Shown here piece by piece: positions 24,801 through 31,793 of a stretch of DNA of 64,000 bases. The notes below the pieces were generated by a model. The model did not search any database, was not told where the DNA came from, and saw only the letters and a list, made by a program, of their open reading frames with translations. Both the position numbers and the translations under genes were made by a program. How positions within the stretch are numbered: the first letter of the stretch is position 1; each line of letters opens with the position of its first letter. The stretch spans positions 620,001 through 684,000 of the forward strand of contig CM069876.1 of NCBI GenBank assembly GCA_036172665.1. Direction: 5' to 3'. The DNA comes from Prosopocoilus inquinatus. Lineage: Eukaryota > Arthropoda > Insecta > Coleoptera > Lucanidae.

Positions 24801-25826
24801 GGAGCAAATCCCGCTTCAATTTGTCTATCCTACTGCAATGTTAGGTCAAAAAGCGATAGTAAGATGTCGCTATTTTATATGTTCTAAAATATTTTGTTAC
24901 AAATCGATTTTGATCGTACGATTCGCTGTTTAAACTGTTTAATCATTTCTAAAAATATTATCTGGTCGATAAATCTATGTACTGACAAGATTGCAATTTC
25001 ATAAAATATTGCCAATCCTGATTTAATTAACCTGTGCTATTCGATATGCTTAAATCACTCTAAACCTAACTCTTTCAAACTATTTAAAACAATTTCTTCA
25101 ATATCCCATTTCTATCTTAAACAATTAATTAATATTTCGATACTGTTTGCTGCAAGATAATTTGCTTTGCCGACAATATAAGGTTTCATTAATTCCAGCA
25201 AATACAGTATAACAAGAATTATGACTCATGATTCATAAATTAAAGAGATTATTATGTTACCTCCTTGTCTAACATGTTGTCACTGTTACATAGCTGGTGA
25301 ATAAATTGCAGAATTTCAGGCCACGTATTATTTGGAAACTCGTGCTTTCCCACGATGCCGATGAATTGTGCTATGGAATTTTTCACTAACCTTTCTTGTT
25401 CGTTAACTAAAGCTTGCAACATTCCTTGCTTAATTCTAAAAATGCGGTTGTCGGGATCAATATGCTTTTCTTTTTAATTTGATTTACACTGTACCGGTTT
25501 CTTGTTTCCACATCGAGCTTATTCCATTGGTGTCTCTTACCCAGTCGCCTTCGCAGTACAACAGCAGCGGTCTGTCTTATCTGCGGACTGTTGGAAGACA
25601 CCAAAACTTCACACAATGCTGGAATAGCTTCCGGTTTTTTGAATGCCTCCTTGAGTTCTTTAGTGCCCTGCAATGACAAACAACGCCTTTCATTAATAAT
25701 TATCGGGCGTTTCGACACGTGTATGCGGTTAGGTTATGGCTGAAGTGAAAGTAAAGGTTTCCAGGCGTTTACCTCTTGGATGGTTTTACTGTTGGCGACG
25801 AGCAGTTTCTGAAGGATGTGTTCCAT
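6576..25826 (-). CDS. IPO4: Importin-4 (karyopherin-beta), complete gene in 15 exons
   Basis: Nuclear import receptor of the importin-beta family. Family members bind Ran-GTP and carry cargo through the nuclear pore; human IPO4 imports histones H3/H4 and ribosomal protein RPS3A. Exons, highest first: 25826-25773, 25667-25495, 25435-25261, 12774-12589, 12534-12277, 12217-11804, 9846-9465, 8678-8443, 8385-8189, 8123-7778, 7728-7543, 7410-7202, 7122-6990, 6936-6759, 6703-6576. All junctions are GT-AG and all phases join, giving 3255 nt (1084 codons plus stop). I recall human IPO4 as about 1081 residues. The start is the first ATG of a frame whose peptide ([19 protein letters not shown] after the first junction) matches the family N terminus. 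HEAT repeats run throughout, with an acidic insert near residues 629-660. Most introns are 40-70 nt, but introns 3 and 6 are large and filled with other DNA. It appears intact and functional. Confidence 0.93.
8679..9464. other. Importin-4 intron 7
   Basis: 786-nt intron. It contains a stretch (about 8795-8830) related to 10085-10120 (both hold gacaattgtttc followed by tatagga or catagga) and a repeat-end-like motif gggacacccggtat near 9297. No gene seen. Confidence 0.5.
10140..10400 (-). CDS. Possible small nested gene, last two exons
   Basis: Inside importin-4 intron 6, same strand. A frame with [12 protein letters not shown] and TTRNPVYG ends at a consensus donor (GGAG before GTAAGA, 10328). 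A second frame beginning after ACAAG (10261) reads [18 protein letters not shown] and ends EDQSNHL-stop at 10140, followed at once by AATAAA. Phases fit (one base plus two). The charged amphipathic composition and immediate polyadenylation-like signal look like a true gene end. The upstream limit (about 10400) and start codon are unknown, and I do not recognise the family. It could also be a retained fragment. Confidence 0.4.
   Translation of the reverse strand, partial: SCRWNHAVSIDDDNKSTTRNPVYGGKNSPASLYVHMLRLFIYLMQQVESQLVTIFDTQRNKLDKLINTAQIFMYWKYIIEDQSNHL
10410..11803. other. Rest of importin-4 intron 6
   Basis: Less AT-rich than average at 11030-11240 (several short inverted repeats such as ccgaag/cttcgg near 11055-11095). 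This could hold upstream exons or the promoter of the nested candidate at 10140-10400, but no frame is convincing. Confidence 0.35.
11804..12774 (-). CDS. IPO4: Importin-4 exons 4-6 (residues 135-420)
   Basis: Exon 4 (62 codons), exon 5 (86 codons) and exon 6 (138 codons) are separated by introns of 54 and 59 nt. They encode central HEAT repeats. Diagnostic stretches are [32 protein letters not shown] and [16 protein letters not shown], the last nearly identical to the human segment. All three exons end in phase 0. Exon 6 ends at CAA before GTAAGA (11803); open frame beyond that point is intron. Confidence 0.92.
13380..14275 (-). pseudogene. LINE reverse transcriptase C-terminal fragment
   Basis: Minus-strand remains of a non-LTR retrotransposon RT. 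From high to low: DDSQLYYSF (end of the catalytic F/YADD box, about 14230), [20 protein letters not shown] (typical post-catalytic RT segment), [20 protein letters not shown], then RIQRVQNTC and NALPDDLK further down. Several frameshifts and stops are present, and a palindromic MITE sits inside at 13714-13832. No endonuclease part remains. Confidence 0.7.
13714..13832. mobile_element. Palindromic MITE inside the LINE fragment
   Basis: Two arms of about 50 bp are complementary: left gcgttttccgctggctgca and cactgagtgtatctccatct, right agatggaaatacactcagtg and gcagccagtggaaaacgc. Flanks taaga (left) and taaga (right, two bases further on) suggest an imperfect target duplication. It carries no coding capacity. 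Confidence 0.7.
14276..14440 (+). repeat. Partial foldback-family copy with hammerhead-like core
   Basis: Diverged copy of the repeat forming the palindrome at 24148-24747 (shared tgacctaacattgcattagg, gagctacgtttctgctgatg, cactgcaatcaaaaacgatt). It contains CTGATGA (14333-14339), a five-pair hairpin (AGTCC/GGGCT) and GAAAC (14356-14360), followed by ACAGC pairing with GCTGT. This is the best match to the hammerhead core in the window. Confidence 0.6.
14814..16926 (-). mobile_element. hAT transposon copy A with perfect 8-bp target duplication
   Basis: Flanked by GTCATAAC at 14806-14813 and 16927-16934. Terminal inverted repeats are taagcttaggataattatgc (left) and the complement of gtaattatcctaagccta (right). 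Subterminal DNA is packed with atgcat/tatgca motifs on both sides. The 2.1-kb element carries a decayed BED-type zinc finger hAT transposase on the minus strand. An almost identical copy lies at 27993-30081. Confidence 0.9.
15020..16516 (-). pseudogene. hAT transposase, copy A (frameshifted)
   Basis: From high to low: zinc finger ([14 protein letters not shown] with a downstream H-x5-H), conserved [17 protein letters not shown] region, catalytic-domain start [13 protein letters not shown], then [40 protein letters not shown], and the C-terminal hAT dimerisation segment ([20 protein letters not shown]). A 2-bp loss near 16105 breaks the N-terminal half. Two more frame breaks (near 15840 and 15725) are shared with copy B. 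Closest functional description: BED-finger hAT transposase of the CGGBP1-associated kind. Confidence 0.85.
17016..17162. mobile_element. MITE left part, interrupted by BEL element
   Basis: Begins caggggccctattctcaagt; its other end, gacttgaaaatagagcccctg, lies at 23089-23109 across the BEL insertion. Removing the BEL element and one target copy gives a 163-bp unit with terminal inverted repeats of roughly 45 bp (CAGGGG ends). CAGGG-type ends occur in hAT-like MITEs, but I see no clear 8-bp duplication, so the superfamily is unassigned. Confidence 0.7.
17163..17328 (-). repeat. BEL 3' LTR
   Basis: 166 bp, TGTTAACA at its 5' end on the minus strand, no difference seen from the other LTR, including the T-homopolymer. 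Confidence 0.92.
17432..22621 (-). CDS. BEL/Pao gag-pol polyprotein, 1729 aa, intact
   Basis: Single uninterrupted frame. Approximate order: N-terminal gag-like region with the Pao-family capsid segment (residues 130-320); zinc knuckles (CPVCNGAH about 342; [14 protein letters not shown] about 372); retropepsin-like protease with DCGS near 467; reverse transcriptase (LRVVFDGSA about 750, catalytic YVDD near 871); RNase H-like segment (HGFCDAS about 1045); integrase zinc-binding HHCC (about 1350-1390); integrase core with D in GIDYAGPF (about 1415), D in YSDNATNF (about 1485) and E in FGGLWESN (about 1535); C-terminal [11 protein letters not shown] domain. All catalytic residues I looked for are present. 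The start is the first ATG after the leader (22621). The protein would be cleaved into capsid, protease, RT and integrase in virus-like particles. Confidence 0.93.
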   Translation of the reverse strand: MQDVTSTEKLVRKRGTIKYKLTNFIKYLRTVQDAYASDQVLAEKTIIELQDRSSKFASLFEEFDETQSKIEYICDEDDLERQYLEREDFTEKHSSAITDAKFILKQVCTPVIQIQSDSITGISDSSKQNGISHNIKLPTIKLAKFNGAYDNWLEFKDTFESLINSNKSIDNVQKYHYLRASLEGDALKVIQSLEFSSENYIIAWELLCNRYNNIRLLINNHIKSLFELNSLTKESSRGIRDLIDTIFKHLRALQTLEQPTEHWDTLLIFLITSKLDKFTVREWEKVKTGNNFPTLSEFKSFLNSRADFLETLEINHNKIAKEHKQLHNNIKQVSLISSNVKCPVCNGAHLIYYCEKFLKLNLSDKLKTVKQLNLCNNCLRSGHTTKNCRSGFCKKCKAKHNTLLHPELLYTREPITSKTIHPNASTTISPQVSFTSHYPNQHVLLSTVSILVPDVFGNIHTAKALLDCGSQSNFLTSKFCKKLGLEEHSTNMTIGGINGVSSVIKKKCNIVIYSLNYEFSTNLCCFILPTITGNLPSFTINTSSWNIPANIQLADPQFTEPSEIDVLIGAGIFWNILHHQRIQLGKNMPVLQNTEFGWIISGTISESISKIHCNFSKTHSNLDSELQKFWEIEEINNEHSMSSDDVYCEKHFLETFSRNEEGRFIVRIPLKHSASNLGNSKPLSIKRQQQLERKFSYDSNLKFQYSQFIKEYIDLNHMSQVNLIPSNTAYFLPHHGVFRQESLTTKLRVVFDGSANSDSGWSVNDLQFTGPPIQNEIFSILIKFRQHPFAVSADIEKMYRQVVIHPDDRHLQNIVWRFSSDDPISIYTLNTVTYGTRSAPYLAIRCLKQLAHEYQTKSSFASSIIKNDFYVDDLITGFDSETVAINVCKEIASILNSACFPLRKWNSNSQLFLQEFQNENEPVSVLNLGDNEFSKTLGIKWYSKSDTLGFQIKNFENSLSINKRSILSDVARIFDPLGLLSPCTIFSKIIIQKLWSLKLDWNDPIPDDLKATWIRFRNNLTKLNQLKLDRHVICKNSTEIELHGFCDASQNAYGACVYVRSIDQKEKILINLLCGKTKVAPLKCLTMPRLELCSALLLSQLINKVQKSFTIECSYHLWSDSQIILHWINSPSHSLPIFVRNRISKIQELTQISNWKYINTKDNPADLTSRGISPENLLKSQLWWNGPSWLSLPTNHWPSSAFSISIKYSKNNVCSATVENNFQIFERFSSLNRLKRTMAYILRFILNIKKQKSERPYGYLTIAELDLSMKQLIKLSQQDSFPQEINLLLNNKNLKPKHNLLSLAPFIDTEGLLRVGGRLKNSYLDFAQKHPLILSGKHRLAKLIFENTHITLLHAGPQLLLFTVRQHFWVTSGMSVAKSVVRGCIRCFKSKPKSFDQIMANLPKERVTVNNPFYITGIDYAGPFNIKDRKGRGSKTIKGYICLFICFSTKAMHLELVTDLSSETFLAALRRFASRRGKPAHLYSDNATNFIGAAKKLSALHEFFSNSKTEITNYCTNENITWHFIPPNSPHFGGLWESNIKNIKHHLSRVINDTKLTYEEFYTILTQIEATLNSRPLYPLSSDVDDLQPLTPAHFLIGKPLTAIPEPQLLDTPTNRLSRFQLQQQLVQSFWKRWSQEYLYHLQERKKWKSKNPGLKIGSLVIIKQDNLPPSQWLLGRIVELHPGDDNVVRVATVKTHKGNFKRAVAKLCPLPVPENGSSDSEIVHVKNS
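22892..22912 (-). promoter_or_regulatory. Primer binding site, tRNA-Tyr-like
   Basis: The plus-strand text gaatccggctcgatcggacc (then a) matches a tRNA 3' end with CCA. It resembles the tRNA-Tyr 3' end I know (GAATCCGGCTCGAAGGACCA) except for a small difference in the acceptor stem. It lies 10 nt inside the 5' LTR. Confidence 0.6.
22923..23088 (-). repeat. BEL 5' LTR
   Basis: 166 bp, partner of the 17163-17328 repeat. It carries the promoter for the element and is followed (minus strand) by a 10-nt gap and the primer binding site. Confidence 0.92.
23094..23109. mobile_element. MITE right end after BEL insertion
   Basis: gaaaatagagcccctg, complementary to the start of the MITE at 17016. It is the terminal piece cut off by the BEL insertion. 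Confidence 0.65.
23110..23295. other. GC-richer patch in importin-4 intron 3
   Basis: About 170 bp with noticeably higher GC than its surroundings and an open minus-strand frame ([20 protein letters not shown] and onward, 23266-23060). It might be an exon fragment, but no family is recognised, no splice pair is convincing, and the open frame continues into BEL LTR sequence. Confidence 0.25.
23545..23571 (-). ncRNA. Hammerhead-like core in nested Penelope tail
   Basis: On the minus strand: CTGAAGA, one spare U, a six-pair hairpin GGCAGC-UUA-GCUGCC, then GAAAU. Same architecture as 5009-5037, including the single extra nucleotide. Activity is unproven. Confidence 0.35.
23718..23747 (+). ncRNA. 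Degenerate hammerhead-like core
   Basis: CTGAAGA, extra A, hairpin GCTGT/ACAGC, then AAAAC where GAAAC is expected. The G-to-A change would be expected to abolish activity, consistent with an old copy. Confidence 0.3.
24148..24890. repeat. 290-bp-arm perfect palindrome (foldback element)
   Basis: Arm 24148-24437 is the complement of 24458-24747 along its whole length as read, with a 20-bp spacer (ttcattatgctttgacagca). A third, partial copy of spacer plus right arm follows directly (24748-24890). Other fragments of the family lie at 14276-14440, 31408-31545 and 42327-42524. Open frames across the arms mirror each other and are by-products of the palindrome. Near-perfect arms imply recent formation or gene conversion. 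Confidence 0.88.
24652..24679 (+). ncRNA. Hammerhead-like core in foldback arm
   Basis: CTGAAGA (24652-24658), hairpin AGCCC/GGGCT with loop CAAGCA, GAAAC (24675-24679), then CAGC pairing with GCTG 9 nt later. No extra nucleotide is present, unlike the Penelope motifs. The left palindrome arm holds the same motif on the minus strand (24216-24243). Stem I pairing is weak. Confidence 0.38.
25261..25826 (-). CDS. IPO4: Importin-4 exons 1-3 (residues 1-134)
   Basis: Exon 1 encodes 18 residues starting MEHILQKLL. Exon 2 carries the importin-beta N-terminal HEAT segment ([21 protein letters not shown]), corresponding to the Ran-binding end of the family. A 59-nt intron (25436-25494) separates it from exon 3, which begins inside the codon joining NR to IKQG and ends MLDKE before GTAACA. 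Reading through that intron gives a spurious open frame that should be ignored. Next comes the 12.5-kb intron 3; the peptide resumes at exon 4 with MGMYTLS, matching the family's REMGLLLLS junction. Confidence 0.92.
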
Positions 25827-26981
25827 TTTTCTTTGCTTTTGGAGAACGCAATTTAATGTATTCGGCCTTTCACCGGCACCATATCACAGCTTAAAACGTA
25901 AAATGAAATCATCCATGCAAAGATCGGCAATGGGAGGACGTCATCCGATATGTGCTGCCCTCTTTTAAGAGTCACCGTACTTTCGGATATTTTTGAATTT
26001 CGATTTCGGCAGGATCGGCTTAAAATTATTGAAATAAACCAAGGAGCATTCTACGAAAAATGACAAAATAAAGCACTGAAATGTATCTCCAAGAATATTG
26101 ACTATGGTGTTAAAACACATTTAAGAATATTTAATATGTACAGGGTGGGCCAAATTTGACACTTTTAAAAAGGAGCGCTTATTTGTAGATGAGTTAGACA
26201 AAAATTGACTTCGATGTCTGGGTGTTCTGTGGTCTGGAGTAGAGTTGTGTCGTACTCGAACGAATCGTTCATTTTGTTAGTGTGAACGACTCAAAAGATT
26301 CGTTCTTAAAAAACACTCCCGAGCGAACGAATCGGTGAACGATATGAACGAGATGAACGAAAGAACGATCGGACCGCTCCACAGTGCGTCGAGCTGTAGT
26401 CAAAAATCGAAAACGCAATATTTTTTTTAAGAGACAGAAATATTTCAGTACTCACCAATTAATATCTAAAAAAAAAACTAAATAAAATCACTATTTCTTT
26501 AATATCTCTGATTTTTGTAACTATTTATTATATAGTTTTTGAAAATACAAGAACACACAGTGACATTTACGATTCTGTGAATATTACCTTACATAATCAA
26601 CTCAAAAAAAATCTAAGTAATTTTCACTATTAATCCTAACAATGGAGTCTTCTATTACAAATATGAATAATTCCAAACCAATTTGTGAGGATACTTTAAC
26701 ATTAAAACTGCAAATGAAAATCATCTTATTGAATTAAAAGTAAAGTTTAATCGAATATTACAAAAATACGTAAAGAAATGTATCGAACTCTTTTTAAAAA
26801 TCTGATTCCTTCATCCACGCGTTTTACGAAAACAAGAAATATCCTGCTACTACCTGCTGATATGCTGGTAATTCAACGAAAAATTCGTTTTAGCAACGTT
26901 TCCCATATCATCAATAGACAAATTTTTATGAATTTCCTGTAAAGGAAACATCAAAATCGAAACAATCAAAATCAAAAGGTA
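25827..26981. other. Importin-4 upstream region
   Basis: Contains the presumed importin-4 promoter. The first 150 bp are less AT-rich and include a CRE-like GACGTCAT (25938-25945). Further out, 26135-26160 holds a tacagggtgggcc motif typical of insect repeat ends, and 26240-26370 has repeated cgaacgaatcg motifs. No coding sequence seen. Confidence 0.4.
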
Positions 26982-27660
26982 CTGTGGCTTGCAAAAAAAC
27001 GCGTGCACCTGTTTTTCGTTGTATTAAGTTGGTCTTGAGATTTAATATGTCAGTATCAAACAATTAAAATTCAGACTGACAGAAAACGAGTAACTTAGAA
27101 GATGAGTAGTGATTCACAGCAGTAGCGAATGATTATAGCTTAAATAAAGATACTGTGATATACAAATAATATGTGGGAAGAGGAAAAATTTGCAATTAGA
27201 AAATATGGTTGGAGATAGATGTCCAAAAATATCGATTTACGATTCAGATAATGCCTTTCTGAATTAAGAAAAAATCCATTATAAGGCGCAAAGGATTCTA
27301 TGGTCTAATAAATTTTCCTATACTCTTGTCACCAACACGTCGAAAATTACAAATTGAGCTTTAAAGAGTCTTGACAAGTGTTAAAAAAAATATATGAATA
27401 GGACAGCAACTGACAGTTGTATATCGATTAATTTACATTACATTTATGGCCCATAAATATTTGGAGTGTCGTGATATTTATTGAATAGCTACTGTCTGAC
27501 TCATATCAGGTAAAATAATAATAATTTCAACGGCCGTTCGTAACCTTTATGTTTCGAAACATAACAAAATTCTCAAAATACCCATTTACAAAGCAAAAAA
27601 ATAGGTGAAAACTCGGCTACTTGATTTTGAAGGTGTACGCGATTTTATTGCAAGCAAGTG
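26982..27660. mobile_element. Tc1-type non-autonomous element, copy 1
   Basis: Flanked by TA (26980-26981, 27661-27662). Ends are ctgtggcttgcaa...cgcgtgcacc and ggtgtacgcg...ttgcaagcaagtg, i.e. imperfect terminal inverted repeats of about 30 bp. The CTGTGGCTTGCAA end resembles Tc1-like transposons. 679 bp, no transposase frame. A second copy in opposite orientation lies at 60114-60782. Confidence 0.8.
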
Positions 27661-27992
27661 TACATTTTAAAACATTTTAATATATCAGAATATCTGGATA
27701 ATGTAAAAAGAGAATAAATTCAAGCTTGTTCTCATTTTTACCTGAATTATAGTAGATTTTGGAAGCAATGTTCTAGAAGTCGAATTTTATTCACAATGCG
27801 TTACCATATTTTCTTAGAAAGGCCAATTTAATTCAGCATGCAGTTTGTTGAGTTTGGTGAAGAAACACCTACGGAGCTTCCTGGACCGAGTGGAGGCGAA
27901 GAACCATCTTTCAAGAAAATAAACAAAAAGGAAAAGAAACGGTACAATTACGTTTCTCTATTAAATCTCGAGGAAGTATTGACATTTATGAG

Positions 27993-30081
27993 TAAGCTTA
28001 GGATAATTATGCATTAAAAAACTTCAAAAAATGCATGCACATATGCACTAAAATCATCAAAAATATGCACTTAAATATGCATTAAAAATTAACTTTTATA
28101 GAATAAATAATATTTTTTATGTTACCACATTCTTCATTATTTTGCTACAAGAAAAGAAAAACTTTTTTTTAATTCTAAATTATTTATTTAGTCGTTATTA
28201 TAGAAACAAATTATAATTACATTTAACTACAACATGGTGTAACAAATTCTCAAAAGTAAATTTGCGCCTATTGTCGGCGAGAATATTTTTGTACTGAGAA
28301 AACACTCTCTCGACATCGCAGGACACTATTGGTACAAATTCGTATTTTACAACGTCATTGACACTTAAATGTTCGTTTTTTTCATTAAGGGTCGTTCAGT
28401 TGCTGATAGCCCGTATTCTTTGACAGCACTTCGTTTAATTTATTGATAAAAACATTTTTCTTGAGTTTTGCTAAACCGTTAACTACATGTTCTACTATTT
28501 GAATGCTTTCTTGTAAAGATAGACCCTTAGCTTCTAGCTTGGAGATTGCAGTCGAAATGCATGCCAGATTAGCTCGAATAAAAATTAAATCTTCTCGAAT
28601 ACCTTTTTTTCTCAGAATACTCTGTGCTTCTTCGATGCACTGCGCTTCTTCAGAGTCGAACTCATCAAAAATTTTCTTCACAATTTCAAAATTTTCAGCG
28701 TAATACACAGCAGCGTCGATCCAACTTCATCCATCTTGTAATGATTGGCGCAGGTGGAAGTGGAATGTCACCCGAAATTTCCCGAAACTTCTGAATACGA
28801 CTTGGTGCCTTAAGGAAAATCTTTTTCACAGATGATATTAGCACATTAACATTTGAATAAAGATTACGAACTAAATACTAAATCAGCTACTCGATGTTAG
28901 CCATGTGCTAAACAGGTCACATGTATCATGTTTGGGTATAAAACCTGCAGTCCCCGCATTGTTTTGCACATATATGGTGCAGCATCACTACAAATCGCCA
29001 GACGGCCACAATAAACTTAAAGAGTCATTGAAAAAAGCAGCGACTGTTGAATGATTTACTTTGTCCAACACTTTTAAAGTCAGCAGATATGATTTATTTT
29101 TTTCTGGAGGAACCCTTAATATACCAAACACAAAATTTCCTATGCATCGTTGTTCTTCATCGGTTGTTTCATCCAACGACACCCAAATAGAATGATCCTT
29201 TACTTTTGCTCTTAATTTATCCAATGTTAATGTATACAATTGAGAAACATAATTTTTTCTTAATGTCGATTCATCTGGAATATTTTGCTTTGTATACTTT
29301 TCCAAAAAATGGCAAAGAACTTCATTTTTTAACTTAGCTAATGGGATGTCTACGCAAATAAAAGCCTTACAAAGTTCTGCATTGAATTCTGAAAGTTTAG
29401 GTCCAGGCGTCGGTAAATTAGAAATTAACACTTGCCGTTCGTTATTTCCCCTTTTGCGATTTTTATTACTTGCATGCTTTCCGGTTTGAAGATGCTGCGT
29501 GACTTGAAACTTTTTGGTTGCCGTAACATGAACCTCGCAGTATTTACAAAATAACAGACGTCCATCCGTTATAAAATCATCGTAGTCCTTCACAAACTGG
29601 TTTAAAATTGCACTTACACACTTTTTTTCTTTTTGCATCTTGAGAGATGTTAATCCTATTGCAATCAGCATACAACTACTGAAGGTTGATGAAATTTTCT
29701 GCAGAATTTCCTGGTAAAATTAGAAAGAGAGCTACCCCATACCATGGTCTGTACGAGTACTATTAATGCGGACAAAATACTTGGAAATTCATGGGATAAT
29801 GTGCGGACGCAGTAAACAATGGCGGTTTTCATACACTGTTAATCCTTTTATTATTTCCAAGTATTCTGATTTTGAAACACTGGTTGTTCAGATTGTCTGC
29901 TATAAAATGTCAGTTTGCACTTGGCAATAAGAAATAATAGCAAATTTGTAATTAAAACAAAAAATGCAGGAAATTATGCATTAATGCCCTAAAAAGTTAA
30001 AATATGCATTTATGTATAAAAAATGTTCCAAATATGCATTTGCATATGCAATTATGCAAACGCATAATTATCCTAAGCCTA
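27993..30081 (-). mobile_element. hAT transposon copy B with perfect 8-bp target duplication
   Basis: Flanked by TTTATGAG at 27985-27992 and 30082-30089. Almost identical to copy A (14814-16926) end to end, with a deletion of about 33 bp near 28394. Same atgcat-rich subterminal regions. Confidence 0.9.
28230..29671 (-). pseudogene. hAT transposase, copy B
   Basis: N-terminal 227 codons (29671-28988) are open: zinc finger [38 protein letters not shown]. The frame then hits TAG after WPSGDL. The correct continuation (SDAAPYM) is in another frame, exactly as in copy A. A second shared frame break follows HRVADLV. The 33-bp deletion removes part of the C-terminal region before the [11 protein letters not shown] dimerisation segment. 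Nonfunctional. Confidence 0.85.
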
Positions 30082-30117
30082 TTTATGAGTGATCCGAAAA
30101 CATATGTTCGCTACTAA

Positions 30118-31407
30118 AACTGCTTACAGCTGAAATAAACTATAGGTACACATAATTACTATCCAAAAGAAGCTTCAAAATGTAATTTTTATCAAATGAA
30201 AATTTAACTTTATTAATCCTTAATTTAATTTCAACATCTAATCGATATCCATCGCTAATGATTTGTTATTGAATATATTTTAGCCTCTAGGGTTACTTAT
30301 TTTTTTTAATTCGGCTAAATACGATTGAATATTAAAAAAAAGTAGGGCATGTGTTTGCAAGAAATCAGCTAAAAATCATTAGCCGATATTCAACAGTTTC
30401 CAAGATATCGATTAAATGTTGAAAATAAATTGAAGGATTAATGGAGTTAAATTTTCATTAGATGAAAATAATACTTCGAAGTTTTTTGTTTGAACTTTAG
30501 CAATTAACAAATATCAGTATCAGATTACTTATAAATGTCAATATTTCATTAAAATTTAATAAATGTAATTATGCCCTTTCTTTTTTCTTTATTTCCTTGA
30601 AATGCGGTTATCAGAAGTTGGACTATACTATAGCAATTTAATTGTGCCAAAATATACAGGGCGCTCCATTTAATTTTCTTGTAAAGTTTAAACTTTTAAG
30701 TTGCCTAAATTATTTCTTTGCAAACGTACATCAAAAATATTACTTTTATTCATAAGGAATATTCTACACGATATTTATAATTAGATGACCTTAAATTTAA
30801 GCTTCCTTAAAGCCTGTTTATGAAAATGGCCAATAGAGTTTTAAACATCTTTTTACAATATTCAAGTAGGTTAACAACTTATACGCACATTTCCATTTTC
30901 CTATATCCCATAAAATAAGGGCACTTTATTCTTAAGCGGTATTCATTTCTCGGTGTCCACACTGTATACCGTTCAAGAAAAATTTCATCTGACATTTGTC
31001 AATTTGATTTTTAGAGATGCAGGAGCCTGCTCTTTCATTAAATTTTTATAAAAATCGATAATTAAAAAAATCCTATCTGAAAGACAATGTATATAGCTAT
31101 CTTTCTTTAACCTTAAAGAAACAATCTTGTCGCTTTTGGAATATATTTCATTAAGAATGTCTCACTTTCCTTCTTACTCTTATACTTATGAGTAAAATAA
31201 CGTAGAACATATTACGCATGTTTTGCTTTGTTGTTTTCTTTCTAGAAATATCAGCTCATCTTTTTTAGGTTAAAGGGATTTTTAAGTACGGTCAAAATTA
31301 CGATGAGGCCTGATTCATTAGTAACCGAAGCAAAAACCGACAAATATTTCAGTATTGTTTCTGTTTCCATGGTGAATAAGAAAAGGATAGAGTTACGCAT
31401 TACATGA
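30118..31407. other. Intergenic AT-rich DNA
   Basis: Holds a tacagggcgctcc repeat-end motif (30655) and a piece (about 30788-30830) related to the MITE at 47239 (ccttaaagcctg, tttatgaaaatggcc). Otherwise featureless. Confidence 0.4.
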
Positions 31408-31545
31408 CGGTTCCTTCATTATGCTTTGACAGCAAGCATGGCCGCCTTGCATGGGATCACTTATTATGTAGCAAACTGGCTTCAATTTGTCAATCCTAAT
31501 GCAATGTAAGATCAAAAAGCGATCGTAGGATGTCGCTGTTTAAAC
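31408..31545 (+). repeat. Foldback-family fragment
   Basis: Begins ttcattatgctttgacagca (the palindrome spacer) and continues through the right-arm sequence to gatgtcgctgtt, diverged from the 24458 arm. Confidence 0.75.
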
Positions 31546-31793
31546 TATTTAAATTTAAAGTTCTATTACGAAATCGGCCCTTAATCTATATCATTGAAAG
31601 TAGAATTGAATTTAAAATGCGTTTACACTATTCAAGGGCATTAAAGATCCAGTTGAACAAATGTCGTCCCGTTTTAAATTATTATGCAACTGTTTGTAAC
31701 GCAGAATGTGTATATACAACAGTGGTTGTCAGCTGTTGTGACACAATTTTTTTGGGATTAATTGTAATCTGCCTAATCGGTGTTAAATATGGA

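Larger units (their letters stand above)
12775..25260. other. Importin-4 intron 3, 12.5 kb of nested transposons
   Basis: Intron between GAG-GTAACA (25260) and TTTTAG-ATG (12775). From low to high coordinates it holds unique DNA (12775-13380), a LINE fragment split by a MITE, a foldback fragment, a hAT element, a MITE broken by a BEL/Pao retrotransposon, a GC-richer patch, Penelope remnants and a large palindrome. Almost every other importin-4 intron is under 800 nt, so this intron grew by insertion. Confidence 0.85.
27838..30117 (+). pseudogene. Small ORF split by hAT insertion
   Basis: ATG at 27838 opens MQFVEFGEETPTELPGPSGG and runs to LTFMS at the insertion point. Removing hAT copy B (27993-30081) and one 8-bp target copy restores the frame, which continues SDPKTYVRY and stops at 30117: 61 codons in all. 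The charged mid-part (KKINKKEKKRY) and proline-rich start look protein-like. I do not recognise the family; it may be one exon of a gene or the 5' end of an older element. Confidence 0.45.

Noticed and set aside
25407..25718. Open frame starting [13 protein letters not shown]
   Set aside because: It joins intron sequence on both sides of importin-4 exon 2; the true exon is 25667-25495 by splice sites and phase.
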